A DNA stretch of 64,000 nucleotides from Epiperipatus broadwayi (Eukaryota; Onychophora; Udeonychophora; Euonychophora; Peripatidae). Under the pieces are notes generated by a model. It was not told the origin of the DNA. It saw only the letters and a program-made list of their open reading frames with translations, and searched no databases. The DNA lies in the NCBI GenBank assembly GCA_028023455.1, contig JAQFVV010012531.1, positions 1,180,001 through 1,244,000 on the forward strand, given 5' to 3'. A program made the position numbers and the translations under genes. Shown piece by piece: positions 1-12,594 of the stretch; within the stretch, counting starts at the first letter, position 1; each line of letters opens with the position of its first letter.

Positions 1-150
1 TTCCCTACACATCTTGAAAGGGGAAAAGAATTGCAAAAGGGTAGGTTGTTGAAGCATTTATAAGTGAGGCAAAAAGTCACATTAGCAGGAGAACAGCTAT
101 GAGAGTAATAGAATGGCTACCATTGTCCATTGTTTTGGAAATCATAATGT

Positions 151-441
151 TGGTTTGCTCAGACTAGAGCATGTATTGACCTATCCTTCAGCTCTGCAAA
201 ACCATCGGAGGCACCCCACACATACCAGCACTACATGCTGAAAGCTTTGTTTGCTCAGGTTAGTGCATGTATTGGCTGCTCCTTCAGACCGGCAAAACCA
301 CCAGAGGCCCCCTCCCACACATTCCAGCACTATGCACTGCTATCTTGGTTCACTCAGACAAGTGTATGTATTGACCAATCCTATGGATTGTCAAAACCAT
401 CAGACTCCCCCCTCCATGCACGCCAGTGCTATGGCGCTGTA
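151..441. repeat. Tandem repeat, about 97 bp x 3
   Basis: Three diverged units start near 151, 248 and 346. Each begins with a version of TTTGCTCAG, then GCATGTATTG, CAAAACCA, a C-rich CCCCACAC stretch and CCAGCACTA. The block is more GC-rich than its surroundings. Short reading frames cross it but nothing in them looks like a conserved protein. Confidence 0.8.
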
Positions 442-597
442 ATAAAATAATGTTTGTTGGAAATTTTTTCAAAATACTTTGAAAAATTGGTGGAGAGCAG
501 AAAGCAAAAAATTATCGCCCGGCGACATTACATTTCATTATTTTTGCAAGTAACAGCGCCATCAAGCGGCCGCATTATCCCAAGTATACAACAATCA

Positions 598-1083
598 ATT
601 CCATATACAAAATATCATATTCAATTAGCAAAATCCGATTATTTGACATCTTTGATGCTTTCTTTGTTTCTTATAAAAGATTTAAGATTCTATATATTTG
701 ATAATGAGTACAACTGATTAAATAAACTAGAAGTTGAATGGAGTAAATATTTTAACGCATTTATATGAAAAAATTCATACAAGTAATTTAGACATCTACT
801 AGTCCTTCTTTGCCTAAGATATGATAATAAGATTTACATATATTAAGAGTTATATTGTATAAGAATATGAATTAAATAAAGAAGGGAGATTAGATAAGGA
901 AGAAGTTGACAATAAAATCAAAACTTACGTTTATATAATTATAAAAAATCCAATAATGTTTTTTTTTTGTTTGTTTTTATCTGATTAATAATTCCATATA
1001 AAAATTATCATATTCAATTAGCAAAATCCGATTATTTGACATCTTTAAATGCTTTCTTTATTTCTTATATAAGATTTCAATTC
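598..1083. repeat. Direct repeat pair, about 92 bp each
   Basis: 598-690 and 991-1083 share a nearly identical core (CAATTAGCAAAATCCGATTA followed by TTTGACATCTTT) and stay similar through a TTTCTTATA-AGATTT end. The 300 bp between them is AT-rich and unrecognised. This may be a small element with terminal direct repeats, or a local duplication. Confidence 0.7.
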
Positions 1084-2404
1084 TTGCCTAATTATACTTC
1101 TCTATTATATCTTCAGTCATATCTTCTCAAAGCAATTAATAAAGTATCTATCTCTTTAAGATAAATTCAATGTGAGATTGTAAATTAAATTATATTATAT
1201 AAAGGCGTTAGCAAGCAATGGCTGAACTATCGCAGATAATTGTCTATTGTTATTGGTCGGTCGCCAAGCTCTAGAACTCAAATCCATAGACCCTGGATCA
1301 ACTCTGATATTTCTAGTGCTCGAACTTTATTAAATTCCCGAATTACAAATGATTCGATTATATATATATAGTGCTTGGTTGTTTTAATTATTACCATTTA
1401 GTTATTTCACTTGATAATAAGAAAAAGCACATATAGATAATAAACTATTATTTTTTAAACCTTTCAACCAAACTTTACGCACGTTTTGAATAGAGTCTTA
1501 TAGAATAGGAATTATGAGTTTTCTTTATTGCAGATAAATGCCTTATTGCTCTTTTTTAAAACATTATATTTCACATCGTGCAAAATAAATGACGGCATTC
1601 ATGCCATCTTATTTTCTAAATTACTTTTCTTTTTTCTTCACAATGTTCCCACTCCGTCTGCTTAGAATGATCAGCAGCTAAAGGGTCATTGTAAACTGTT
1701 TGCAGGTTTTAAGTAATTCTTTTTTAGAATACTCACAAAATTGAATGCTTTGATCAATTTTCTTTAAAAGGATTGTCATAAATATGGCTTGGCTGTCGGC
1801 TTCTCTTGCACTCATCAGCTTATTAACCGTTATTTAAATGCTAATGCAATATCAATTGCTTTGCTAAGGAGAGAATTTAATAATAAAGTGAATCAGATAA
1901 TAAAATAGAAATACCACTTTATTCTATCATGTTTATTTTATCTAAAAACTTTATACAACATATACTACGTATATATATATAAAAAGGTAAGCATGGAATC
2001 AACGTTCGTAGAAGTATATCTCCTCTATCCACAGTGAAGGCTGCGGCATACTACAATAATAGTTTTTATTTTTACATGTCGGCGCAACCCAGTTTAAACT
2101 GAATTTTTATACTCTATCTAAGAATGGTTATGTATATTAACGGCCACTATGAATGGTTAACTAGGCTGGCTATGGACGATACTGTAAACCGTTTGTAATC
2201 CGAACAAAATTTCAATTCATTTAACTACGATTCAAATCGCAGGTCATGGTTTAGATAAGCGGATGTGTTAAATCATAATCCTCAATACTCACACATATAT
2301 AGGAACTTTTTAACTTGGAATTGTTTATTAATAAATGTTAAAAATAAAATTATTAATTCATCATCAGCAACAACTGAAAAGACGAATATGGCTACTCCAA
2401 TTCC
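1084..2404. other. No gene seen
   Basis: AT-rich sequence with short poly-A/T runs and a TATATATA tract near 1970. I see no convincing coding signal or repeat. Confidence 0.5.
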
Positions 2405-2417
2405 AAGAAGAAGAAAA

Positions 2418-2523
2418 ATGTCAAGCGTTGGTGGCCAAGTGGTAAGCACAGCTGCCTTACAAGCAGTTGTCCCGGGTTCGTGAGTTCGCTTCCCCGCCGA
2501 TGCTTTGACACATGAAAAAAAAA
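2418..2523 (+). mobile_element. tRNA-derived SINE, copy 1
   Basis: The head is tRNA-like: box A TGGCCAAGTGG near 2432 and a box-B region GGGTTCGTGAGTTCGC near 2474, with an apparent short insertion in box B. It ends in GCCGATGCTTTGACACATG plus an A tail. A perfect 13-bp target duplication, AAGAAGAAGAAAA, flanks it (2405-2417 and 2524-2536). Four more copies lie in the window. Such elements are transcribed by RNA polymerase III and moved by a partner LINE. The partner is not identified here. Confidence 0.88.
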
Positions 2524-3163
2524 AAGAAGAAGAAAATAAGATAGAACGACTGAATACGCTAGAATGGCGATGACTACACAAATCAATCCATGAACGCAAC
2601 TTATCTCAGCATATAGAATATGCTTGCTTATTGTTTTATTTATTTGATATTTTGGGTGCTGTCTTTTAACTTCTTTGACAGCAAACTTTTTCTTCTAAAA
2701 GATGTCAAGACTAGTCTAATTGTAACTGTTCATTGTATTATAATCTTGGCCAAATGATTATTGATTGGGTTGCTAATATTGTTAGATGTCAGTATTTATA
2801 GCCATGATGCTCCACAAGCCAACAAACCTATAGATCATTTATTATTCTTTTAGAGTTATAAATAAATTTAAAAATTACCACTGCTAAAGATAAACTGTTT
2901 TCTTATTGTCTCCATATTGGTGTGCATAACGCTCTTTAGAATCAACAAACCTGTTTTCCAGAAAATTTTTACCATTCTGATAAGAGTTAAGTAAAAAACA
3001 AACTATTACTAGGAATGATATTTCTGTAGTGTAATTTTCACCATATCACTTTCAGACAAGGTAGGGATTGGATTTCTATCTGCTTTTAACACCTTGTGGA
3101 AGGATGTAATCATAAACTTGTGACCAAAGATTTGTGGAAAAGATGTGTGATCCTTAAGATGGC

Positions 3164-3212
3164 ACATTTCATGCTGAACCAGTAACTCATCAGTTGGCCT
3201 AGATCATAATCT
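3164..3212 (-). ncRNA. Partial hammerhead ribozyme relic
   Basis: On the minus strand the stem-I 5' strand region (GGCCAA) is followed by CUGAUGA, a damaged stem II (GUUACUGGUUCAGCAU) and GAAA, matching the catalytic strand of the dispersed ribozyme repeat. The half carrying stem III and the cleavage site is replaced by unrelated sequence. It is a diverged, probably old fragment. Confidence 0.6.
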
Positions 3213-6200
3213 CTTAAGATTGTGGCAACAAAGAGACCTTTTCTCTGCAATAGGCTGCTTAAAACTATTTTAATTATTTTTTTAAAGAGCCTCATGAAAA
3301 AATAATATCTTATCTATCTGTCACATTTGCATAGTCCAAATTAAAATCTGGACTGAATAAATATAAAAAATGTTTTAATAGACTTAGAACTTTTTTCAAG
3401 AAGCTAACTCATAATCAATCCAGCTAAACATTTAATATAATGAATATCTTAATCAATCCAGCTAAACATTCAATACTGGTTGGTAAAATGAATATCTAAT
3501 TACTATTGTCTAGAGAAAATAAGGATGAAAAATCACTCAAATGTTTAACATTCAGTATCTGTGAAAACTGGTAAGCTTTTTTCTTCACCATTCTTTTATA
3601 AGAAATTGTTTGAGATACCTTTGCAGAAGATCACTATTACTTTTTTTAAAAGTTGATTAATACCTTTTTGCATATATATGCATGCATACTAGGTGAATAT
3701 TTTCATAAATAGAATTTGCTTGTACATGATTTTAAAATATAAAACTTTATGGGTATTGTTAAACAATAGTAGCATCTGCACTAAAGTCCTGAAAAATTAA
3801 AGAAATAAGATTTTCTAAAATAAGACTTCAATTAGCTTAGTAAAAATTATGGTAAAATTAATATCTCTGCAATTTATGCTAATGGATAAAAAAACAAACA
3901 AATATTTTATACTTCAAAAATAAAATTCCATAATTTCATAATATTTATAAAAGTCCATGCTAAAATTGTTCTTAATTATATTTTGGGCAGAGTAATTAGA
4001 GAATATGGTGAGAGATACATTTTTGCAGATAAGAAAAGATCAAATGAAATACCTAATTATTCATAAATTAAATTAACAAATCAGTAATTATTGTTAAAAA
4101 AAAAAAAAAAAAGCAATAATCAGTGACCAACAAAACTCTTCAACAACATTTAACTTGGATGCTATCATGTGAAAATATACATAAATTTAAGTATTATACC
4201 TTGGTAACAATTAAAATACAGAGACATACTTGGATGTGGATGGGGGGAGGGTATCAAGGTATTGCTGTTGTATTAAACAAATTAAAAGATTGTGACTTCA
4301 TCTCTTTAACATAATCACTTCTCTAAGTCAGTCCTATTGCCAAATTTATTGTATGAAAATAAACATAAATTTCTACCAATGTATTATAAAGGCAATGGAA
4401 AATTATTTACAGGTGCTTTATAACTTCTAAAAATACATTGGTAAAACTATAAGATGAATAATTTGTTGGTTGTGATGATGATAAATCTATTATTGCAACA
4501 TATGAAGTGAATAAATACTCATGAACTTTTAAAACAAATTATTTTATGGTGAACTTGAACATAGATTTTATGCAAAGACAAATCCTATTTTCATTATAAA
4601 AATTATTTTAGAGACACCCTAAGCAAATAGAATACTGATTGTTCACATTGGATAATTATGACTGAAAACATAATACTATAGACAAGCATATGTAGGCTAT
4701 ATGTCAAAGTCTTTTAGAAAGAAAAATTTGCTGCAAAAAAAGTTGAAAAAGCATCATAAGATACCATATAAACAAAGAACCATAATATAAGTGAATAATA
4801 ATATTGTGGTTCATGGATTAGTTTAGATATAGACATCACAAAACTCATTTTTAATTAATTTTTTTTTTTTTTGTACTTTTCATAATCTTTTTTCCTTCTT
4901 GAGTCAAAATGTTCATAATTGTTTACGAATACTAATGATGATTATAATGATGATAGTAACTAAACCTGAGATTAATTGTGACAAAAATTGGATGGGTAAC
5001 CAACATGTTCAGAGATTATTAAAAAATAATAAGAAGGGTTTTAAAACAACCAATAGAATAAATTATTTCAGTAATGCTAGAGAATAATAAGAAACATAAA
5101 AACACTTTCTTTGGAGATGATGCATTTTGCTTAGTTTAGAAAGATATTGCATCCCCTAATTAGCAAAAATAGTAAGCATACAAATACAACTAACATATTA
5201 CGGTTAAACAAACAAATCACAGCTCAAAAAATGAGTTTCACTGGAGGTGACAACTTTATTTTTCAATTCTACAATAAAATCCATTAAATTTGATTTTATT
5301 ACATGATAATGGAATTTCACCAATAGATCCAAAACAAATAAAGTTTTCTATTTTTATCTGCTTTGGAAATAAAACATAAGCAGCTACTAATTAAAATGAA
5401 GCTATATGTCATACTTGATTTAAAACAAATATACAATAATAAGGTCAAGAGTAGAAGATTCCTCAAGTCATCACTAATCACTATGATGCATCCATATGGC
5501 CAGAGCAATAACCATTTAATATTTTTTCCCTTCAGACTCAAAAACTAAAAGATTCCCGAATAAAAGGTGAACAAATCACTTCTATTTCAATATCACATGA
5601 TCTTTCAAGCAACTATTTTTTAAATGACTATCCATCCTATGCATATAATGGCAGAGATAAAAAAGTTAATTAAACCACAAAAAATTTATCTTCTTTTAGC
5701 TGATCCCTTTAAAAATTATTTGTGAATAATTACAAAATTTCATATCTAAATAAATATTAGATATGAAATATTAAAATCTATTCAAAGATTAACAGAACTT
5801 TACAAAAAAAAAAAATAGATGGAGAAAAGTAATTAGGTTCATATTTTTAAATTCTCCATTAATAATTTTAAGATGGAAAATAATAGATTAAGGAATTGGT
5901 CATGTACTTAAAGGATTTGTAAATTTTGTAACAACATTAAAAAGAATGTAATTTATATTTCTTTTTTTTTTAAATTATTTTTTGTTAAAATATTTGGTTT
6001 TAAAAACTTACATATAAAGGGGCAATGAAATGACCTAGGAATATAACTAATGAATATAATTGAAAAATATTCTGACAAAGATAATAGAATAAAACTGTCA
6101 TCTTTATTTTTAAAACATTTTAAAAAATGCTAAAATTTTGCTAATTTCTTACAATACGAATACTTTATAATGTAAGATGTAAAAATAAATCATATATAGT

Positions 6201-6805
6201 GAGTGGCAGACAATAATAAGCTTTTGGTCTTAAAAAGAAACCGAATCTAAACAGAAAATAACATTTTAAACTTTTTATCAACTTTTGATCAAGTATGTCT
6301 TGTACAGAAAAAAAAAAGAATTTATCAACTAAAAATCTTTGGATCATATGTCAAATGACCTCCCAAGCAAAGAAGTATTTAATACTATTTATTTTACTAT
6401 AGTATGTTGATACTAGTTGATAACACACATCAATGAATATACAGATGACCAAAAGTTACTTTAATGTTATTATATTAGCACGATTATATTTCGTTATATT
6501 TTGTAATTATTTATAGGAGAGATATAACAATTATTTTTACTAAAAAACAGTATACATCACGTAATTTAAACAATCAAATTAAGTCAAATGTTCAAAATGT
6601 TATTAATCTTTTCTTAAAGAAATTTAAAAAAATTAATATTTAGTAAAATAAGTTTTCTCATTTAATATATATAAATGGTACTCTATTATGTATGTAAGAT
6701 TATTGAGACTGTAAAAAGGAAAAAAAAAAACTTTACATCACAAATATAAAACAAATGTATAAAATGGATTAAATTCCAAAGAAATAAATCAGACTTTATA
6801 TTCAC
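3213..6805. other. No gene seen
   Basis: Very AT-rich, with homopolymer runs (A16 near 4098, T14 near 4859) and a 38-bp near-tandem duplication near 3414-3475 (AATCAATCCAGCTAAACATT twice). No coding region was recognised. Confidence 0.5.
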
Positions 6806-6919
6806 ATATAGGGATTTGAACACAGACTTTCAAGCACCCCTCAACTATCCATACTATTTCAGACCACTGATATACATAACCACACACGTATAGAAAAGTT
6901 AAATAATCATCAATATATG
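6806..6919 (-). repeat. Ribozyme repeat, L segment split by LINE
   Basis: First half of a copy of the dispersed L-R repeat: GGGATTTGAACACAGACTTTC, then the CACATGACC-like and TAAATAATCATCAATATATG blocks seen in all L copies. On the minus strand this is the sequence 3' of the ribozyme cleavage site. The copy resumes at 8705, and the interruption is the LINE at 6920-8704. Confidence 0.85.
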
Positions 6920-8704
6920 AAGAACAAAAGGAATACGAAGATATACAAAAACGGAGCATTAAAAAGAAAAATACCTTAAATTTTGTAAAATAGTGTGGAA
7001 AAGACTTGAAAATGGTATAAGAAAGTATAACTGTGAACTAGCAAGAAAGAATGTAAAACAACATTTTGGTATTGGTAGAAAATTTATATCTGCAATAAAA
7101 AAAAAAAGATAGAATTATTACTAAAAAGAGAGATGATATCATGAAATGGGTAGAAGGCTTCTATCAAGAATTATATAGTAATAAAGAACAAGCACCTCCT
7201 ATATCTATTATATCTTCCAAATTGCCCAGATTTTAAACGAGGAAGTGAGACACGTAATTAAATTTATGAAGAAAGGAAAGGTTCCAGGTAATGATGGAAT
7301 TATAATTGATATATTAAAAGATGCAGCTGAAGAAATATAATTTGTTTTAGCAAAGTTATATACCAAATGTCTAAATGATAAAGATGTACCAGATCATTGG
7401 AAGAATGCAGTATTAATATTAATATTTTGAAAAGGTGATAAAGAAGATATTAGAAATTACAGAGCTATCAGCCTTTTATCAGTTTTATACAAAAATTTTA
7501 CCAAGATAATTACAATTTGTCTACAGAGAACATTGGATTTCCACCAACCAAGAGAACAAGATGGATTTAAAAGTGGTTTTAGTACAGTAGATCATATCCA
7601 GGTATTGAGAAAAAATATAGAAAGGACAAATGAACCATTATGCTTTGGATTTGTAGATTATGAAAAGGCATTTGATTCTATAAACATTTCTTCAGTGATT
7701 AAAGCATAGGATCATCAAAGTATAAAACCAGGATATTGTCATATTTTAAAGAATATTTATAAAAATGCAACAGCAACAATTAGATTATATAATGATACTA
7801 GGAAAGTCAACATTGAGAAAGGTGTAAGACAGGGTGATTCCATATTTCCAAAACTTTTTACAGCAGTGCTGCAAGAAGTATTTTGTGGATTAAAATGAAA
7901 AGTGAAAGGAGTGAACATAAATGGAGATTATTCAAGTCATTTAGATTTAGCAGATGATGTAGTTGTTTTTGCAGAGCTGCAGGAAATATTGCAGGAGTTA
8001 TCAGATAAAAGTAGGAATGTAGGACTAAAGATAAATGTTAAAAAGACTAAAGTAATGTTCAATGGATTTTCTCAAAATATGAAAATAAAGATTGATTATG
8101 ATAAGTTAGAAGAAGTTAACAGTTACAAATACCTTGGACAGATTATTATTACAGATGGAAACATAATGGATAAAATTAATCATAGAATTAAACTTGGTTG
8201 GAGTGATTTTGGTAGAAATAACTTGATACTAAAAGGGAATATGCCTATGTGTTTGAAAAGGAAAGTTTTTAATAAATGTGTTTTACCAGTTCTTACTTAT
8301 GGATCGGATACATAGACACTTAATAGAAGAGCAATACAGAGACTTCAGACCATCAAAGAAGTATGGAGAGATGCTTGTTAGGAGTAACAAGAAGAGATTG
8401 AAAATGCAATATATGGTTAAGAGAGCATGCAGGTGTTACTGACCTCATTGAAAAAAATTAAAAGATTGAAGTAAAGTTGGGATGAACATATTACTAGAAG
8501 AGATAATAGATGGACAATTGAAATCTTAAACTAGATTCCAAGAGATTGTAAAAGACCCAGAAAGAGACCACGTGTGAGATGGATGGATGAAATAAAAAAA
8601 TGTGCAGGGGTAATATGGAGAAAAGAAGCTAAAGATCAGAGAAGATGGATTGAACTTGGAGAGATCTTCATCCTGCAGTGGATTGATAATGGTTGATGAT
8701 GATG
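6920..8704 (+). mobile_element. 5'-truncated RTE-like LINE
   Basis: This non-LTR retrotransposon copy keeps the reverse transcriptase and C-terminal region but lacks the apurinic-like endonuclease. The 3' end is a short TGATGATGATG simple repeat straight after the stop codon, as in RTE-clade elements, which usually lack a poly-A tail. The insertion splits a ribozyme repeat and is flanked by ATATG (6915-6919 and 8705-8709), a plausible target duplication. Many stops and frame changes show it is dead. Confidence 0.85.
7225..8695 (+). pseudogene. Reverse transcriptase remnant of LINE
   Basis: Family-typical motifs appear in order: KVPGNDGI near 7280, RNYRAISLLS near 7453, the catalytic DYEKAFDS block near 7657, GVRQGDS near 7820, the second catalytic box as LADD instead of the usual FADD/YADD near 7948, and VGLKINVKKTKVMFN near 8017. 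After these come YLGQ, LKRKVFNKCVLPVLTYGSDT up to a stop at 8313, and a C-terminal RPRVRWMDEIKKCAGVIW block near 8560. In-frame stops lie near 7338, 7428, 7707, 7896 and 8313, with at least one frame change near 8380. The protein would have copied element RNA at a nicked target. It matches the endonuclease-reverse transcriptase family common in invertebrates. Only 7902-8315 is open for more than 100 codons. Confidence 0.88.
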
Positions 8705-8990
8705 ATATGTATTTTGTGCTGAACCAGCACTCATCAGTTGGTCCAGATTATTATCTCACACACATATATAATCAATGCTGAGTTTATATTAAGATAGCAA
8801 ATCTTCATACTTTAATGGAAAGGCTTCAATCTATTCCAATCTCCAACTCTTAAGCCATCCATACCATTGAAAATCTGAAGATGAAAAGCCCAAATCCCAT
8901 GCTGATGCCAATATTTTGTTATGCCCATGTTGACTTCAAGTCATTCTGACCCCTCATGTATAGGACCTTATCTGTTTAAATACATAGAAG
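8705..8990 (-). repeat. Ribozyme repeat, resumed after LINE
   Basis: Continuation of the copy begun at 6806. It holds the catalytic half of the hammerhead (minus strand 8755 to 8710: GGACCAA, CUGAUGA, GUGCUGGUUCAGCAC, then AAAA where GAAA is expected), followed by the R segment. G12 to A would inactivate this ribozyme. Confidence 0.85.
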
Positions 8991-11153
8991 ATAAATCGTT
9001 TTTTATTAGCTCACTGTGATATTACAATATAAGATATTTATATATTAACCTCTTTTTATTGTCAAGTAAGATTGATAAATATTTTTAGAAAAATTCAAAT
9101 ATTATTTATATTTTTCCAAATACATTCAAACTATTAGTAATAATACATAGGATAGTATAAATGACAAATTTTAAGTGGTATGATTCTCCTCTTTTTTTTT
9201 TGGAGATGTTGCTGGTCTAATCGCTGACACTTTAATCTAGGAATTGACCAGTTACTTTTAGATTAATAAATATTGGATTTAAGCTTGTGCTTTAACCAAC
9301 TAGACTATTTTGGCAAAGAGCACTTGCTCATTTTCCATGATGGATTATCGCTGGTCAAATCAACAACACAAGAAGAAGAGAGAAGAAGAATATCCGTCAA
9401 AAAAATATTTAATACTAACCCGTGTGTTCTTGGTAGTAGTTATATACATTTGGAAAAATATAAATAAAGTTTGATTTTTTTCTAAAAACTTTTAACAATT
9501 CAATTGAACTAGATAATGGAAGTAATCCAAAACATAATTACATGAAAAATATCATCGTCACAAATCTTCATACAAACATAAAGATATATTTTTAAAAAAA
9601 AAACAAATTTCGATAAGTAAGCTTTGACAACATTTACACTAACTATCATTTTTATCTCCAGTTGTTCATGTAATACAATTCAAGTTCAGTTTTGTTCTCT
9701 TCCTGTTCAGCCTCACTTTAAACCAATTAGATATTCCCTAATAATTCTGTTATATTCAAGATGATGCCATAATTATAAATAGACAGATTAAGTAACTAAA
9801 ATATATTTACTCTCTAAAAAATTATAGAACTTGCACTAGAAGAAAGGAGATTATTCAGTATATTACTTAATATTGCAATGGGATAAATGAGAAATCTTTA
9901 ATAGTGGATGGCAATAATTGGAAATCACCAAATTTCTCTGATAAAAGAAATATTTTTTTTTATATCAGGTGTGACTTGTCAATATCCTCATTCTCATTTA
10001 ATATGAGTGGATTCTAATTCAACTTCAACACAAAAAATTGGGATTTTATATAATATACTTTCGGACCAAAACACCTTAATGTTAATATAGACATATGACA
10101 ACATATTTAATTTTTAATCACATAACCATTTATTATCAGTTATTCTCCTCTTTTTTAAAATAAATGATCAAGAGTTAATGACCATACTTTCAAGATATTA
10201 ATCAAGTAGATAATAATACAGTTTAAATTTTAAAAAATCCTAATATAAACAAAAAAATATATATACAAATTAGTTATCAAAATTTAAAAATTAATAAATA
10301 ATAAAAAGCATAATAGTGAATCTTATTTTTCTAGCATTAAATATTTTATCCATTGATTATATATAATTAGTCGAAACATAAAAGTTTGATAGAAATAAAT
10401 CAATAAAAGTTTATTTTTATTGGCCCAAATTATTTCTGGAATGCTTAATGAATTAATTTAAAATAAGTTGTCTTAACTTTGGAAGAATTTTTGCTAGCAT
10501 AAATACAAATTCTTGTCTCAGATTTCAGTTTTACAAATAGATTTCACTTGACCAGTTTGATAAACATATTAACTGGTCAGATAAGCTTCAGGCTTTCTCA
10601 GTAATGTCTTGCTGCTCCGGTTTATTTTAATGAAAAATTTCTTAGTTTGATTTTGCTTTTACAACAGCTGCAGATGTAATTTACAGGAATCGAACATTTT
10701 ACTGTAGTTGATTAGCATTTTCTATATATCTTTTATTTGTTGTTTTCATAAACCAATTGGGAGAAGGCTGCAGTGCACACCTGATAATTTTTGTTACCAC
10801 ATCTGTAGATGTTAATTACTGGTGCTTGATTAATTATTATGATTTTGGCATGTTTAATGGTTTAGTATATTGCTATGCTTATCTCTTTAGGTTGAGTAAT
10901 TTTCTCTAGGTATGCAGCATTCACAGATTTTCCAATGTCTTTTTAACTTGCCTCAACTCCAAAAGAACCTCTTCATACTTTTTATGTTAAAGGTGTGTTT
11001 TCTCCATCTCAAATTTGTTCAAAAATTGTTAGCAATCCTGCTATAGTAATTATTTCATCAATATAATTGATAAGTTATTGCTTATATACAATATTTATTA
11101 ATTAAACCACTAAACATCACATGATTACCATTTCTTATGCTTGCTCATAACTA
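8991..11153. other. No gene; one weak tRNA-like block
   Basis: AT-rich DNA. On the minus strand at 9316-9271, TAGTCTAGTTGGTTAAAGC followed by CTTAAATCC resembles the A and B boxes of a tRNA or SINE head, but the spacing is too short for a tRNA. No coding region was recognised. Confidence 0.4.
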
Positions 11154-11397
11154 TTATTAAAACAGGCAAAACTCTCCATGTAGTACTGCCACTCAGTGCA
11201 AGCTAGGGTAATCAATAGATGCCAGATGGCTTGTGCGTAAAATCCTTAGCTAGTGCCTAAAAACTAGTCTGGGGATATTGGATAAGTAGGCACTAGATAG
11301 GGATTTTATGCATAAGCCTTCTGGCATTCATTGATTACTCTAGCTTGCACTGAGTGGCACTACTGTAAGGAGAGTTTTGCCTGTTTTAATATTTATT
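11154..11397. mobile_element. Fold-back MITE
   Basis: A nearly symmetrical inverted repeat with arms of about 100 bp. The left end AAAACAGGCAAAACTCTCCAT mirrors the right end GGAGAGTTTTGCCTGTTTT. The ends abut TA on both sides, so a TA target duplication is possible. Unlike the snap-back elements further on, there is no one-sided tail. A diverged half copy lies at 44344-44483. No coding capacity. Confidence 0.75.
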
Positions 11398-11529
11398 AAT
11401 ACAAGTATATTGTTCATACTGAACTTAATATAATTTAAAGGGGACTATAACTCAGATTTTCAAACTCCCTACAGCTATCCACTCCATCTTATACAATCAA
11501 TATATATGACCACATACATGCAAAAAAGA

Positions 11530-11592
11530 TAAATGATCTCCAATATATATATTTTGTGCTGAACACTAACCAGTTGGTCCATATCATTATCT
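11530..11592 (-). ncRNA. Degenerate hammerhead copy
   Basis: Minus strand: GGACCAA, CUGGUUA where CUGAUGA is expected, a shortened stem II ending CAGCAC, AAAA in place of GAAA, then the UAUAUUGGAGAUCAUUU side of stem I. The core is mutated and activity is unlikely. Confidence 0.7.
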
Positions 11593-12003
11593 CTCACACA
11601 CATAAATATAAATGATGCTTAGATTATAGTAAGATAGCAAATCTATATACTTTAATGGGCAGACTTCAATCTTCTCCACCCTCCAACTTTTCAGCCATCC
11701 ATATCATTGAAAATCTGATGATGGAATGCTCAAAGTCCTTGTTGGTGCCAATGTTGTTGTCATACCCATGTTGACTTTCTGTTATTTTGACACCTCACAT
11801 ATAAGACCTTAATCTGTCTATTTAAATGCACAGAAGAAGGATGGGCAGAATACAGGCTGAATGAGTAATATTTAAATACATGTATATTGTCCATATTGAA
11901 CTTAATGTAATTTAAAAGGGTTTGAACTCAGACTTTCAAACTCCATACAGCTATCCACTCCATCTTATACAACTGATACACATGACCACATACATGTGAA
12001 AAA

Positions 12004-12057
12004 GATAAATGATCTCCAATATACATATTTTATGTTGAACCAGCACTCACCAGTTGG
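12004..12057 (-). ncRNA. Degenerate hammerhead copy at palindrome axis
   Basis: Minus strand: CCAA, CUGGUGA, GUGCUGGUUCAACAU, AAAA, UAUGUAUA and UUGGAGAUC. The 5' strand of stem I is cut short by the palindrome axis. A6 to G and G12 to A are core changes. Confidence 0.7.
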
Positions 12058-12074
12058 ATATATATGTGTGGGAG

Positions 12075-12140
12075 ATAATGATCTAAACCAACTGGTGAGT
12101 GCTGGTTCAGTATGAAATATGTATATTGAAGATCATTTAT
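12075..12140 (+). ncRNA. Hammerhead copy, one core change
   Basis: Plus strand: GAUAAUGAUC, ACCAA, CUGGUGA, stem II GUGCUGGUUCAGUAU, GAAA, stem III UAUGUAUA, then UUGAAGAUCAUUU. The GAAA strand is intact and A6 to G is the only heptamer change. Confidence 0.75.
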
Positions 12141-12537
12141 CTTTTTCACATGTATGTGGTCATGTCTATTGAAAGATGAACTGGATAGCGGTAGGAAGTT
12201 TGAAAGTCTGAGTCCAAATCCCTTTTAAATTACATTAAGTTCAGTATGGTCAATATACTTGTATTTAAATATTACTTATTCAGTCTGTACTCTGCCTATC
12301 TCTATTCTGTGTATTTAAAGAGACATGTTAAGATCCTGTATGTGAGGGGTCAGAATAACTTAACGTCAACATGGGTATGATAATAATATTAGCATCAACA
12401 AAGGCTTTGGGTGTTCCATTATCAGATTTTCAATGGTATGGATGGCTGAAGAGTTGGAGTGGATTGAAGCCTGTCCATTAAAGTATAAAGATTTGCTGGC
12501 TAATATAAACTAAGCACCGATTATACATGTGTGTGGA

Positions 12538-12594
12538 AGATAATGATCTGGACCAACTGGTGAGTGCTGATTTAGCATTATTGGAGATCATTTA
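12538..12594 (+). ncRNA. Hammerhead copy lacking GAAA
   Basis: GGACCAA, CUGGUGA and GUGCUGAUUUAGCA are followed almost at once by UUAUUGGAGAUC. A deletion removed the GAAA and most of stem III, so this copy cannot cleave. Confidence 0.7.

Noticed and set aside
235-450. Overlapping short open frames in the first 450 bp
   Set aside because: They lie across the 97-bp tandem repeat and their sequence follows the repeat period. No domain is visible.
9271-9316. tRNA gene on the minus strand
   Set aside because: Box A is good but box B follows too closely and there is no anticodon arm.
11710-11730. TCTGATGATGG as another ribozyme heptamer
   Set aside because: It belongs to the R segment of the repeat and has no GAAA strand or stem in range.
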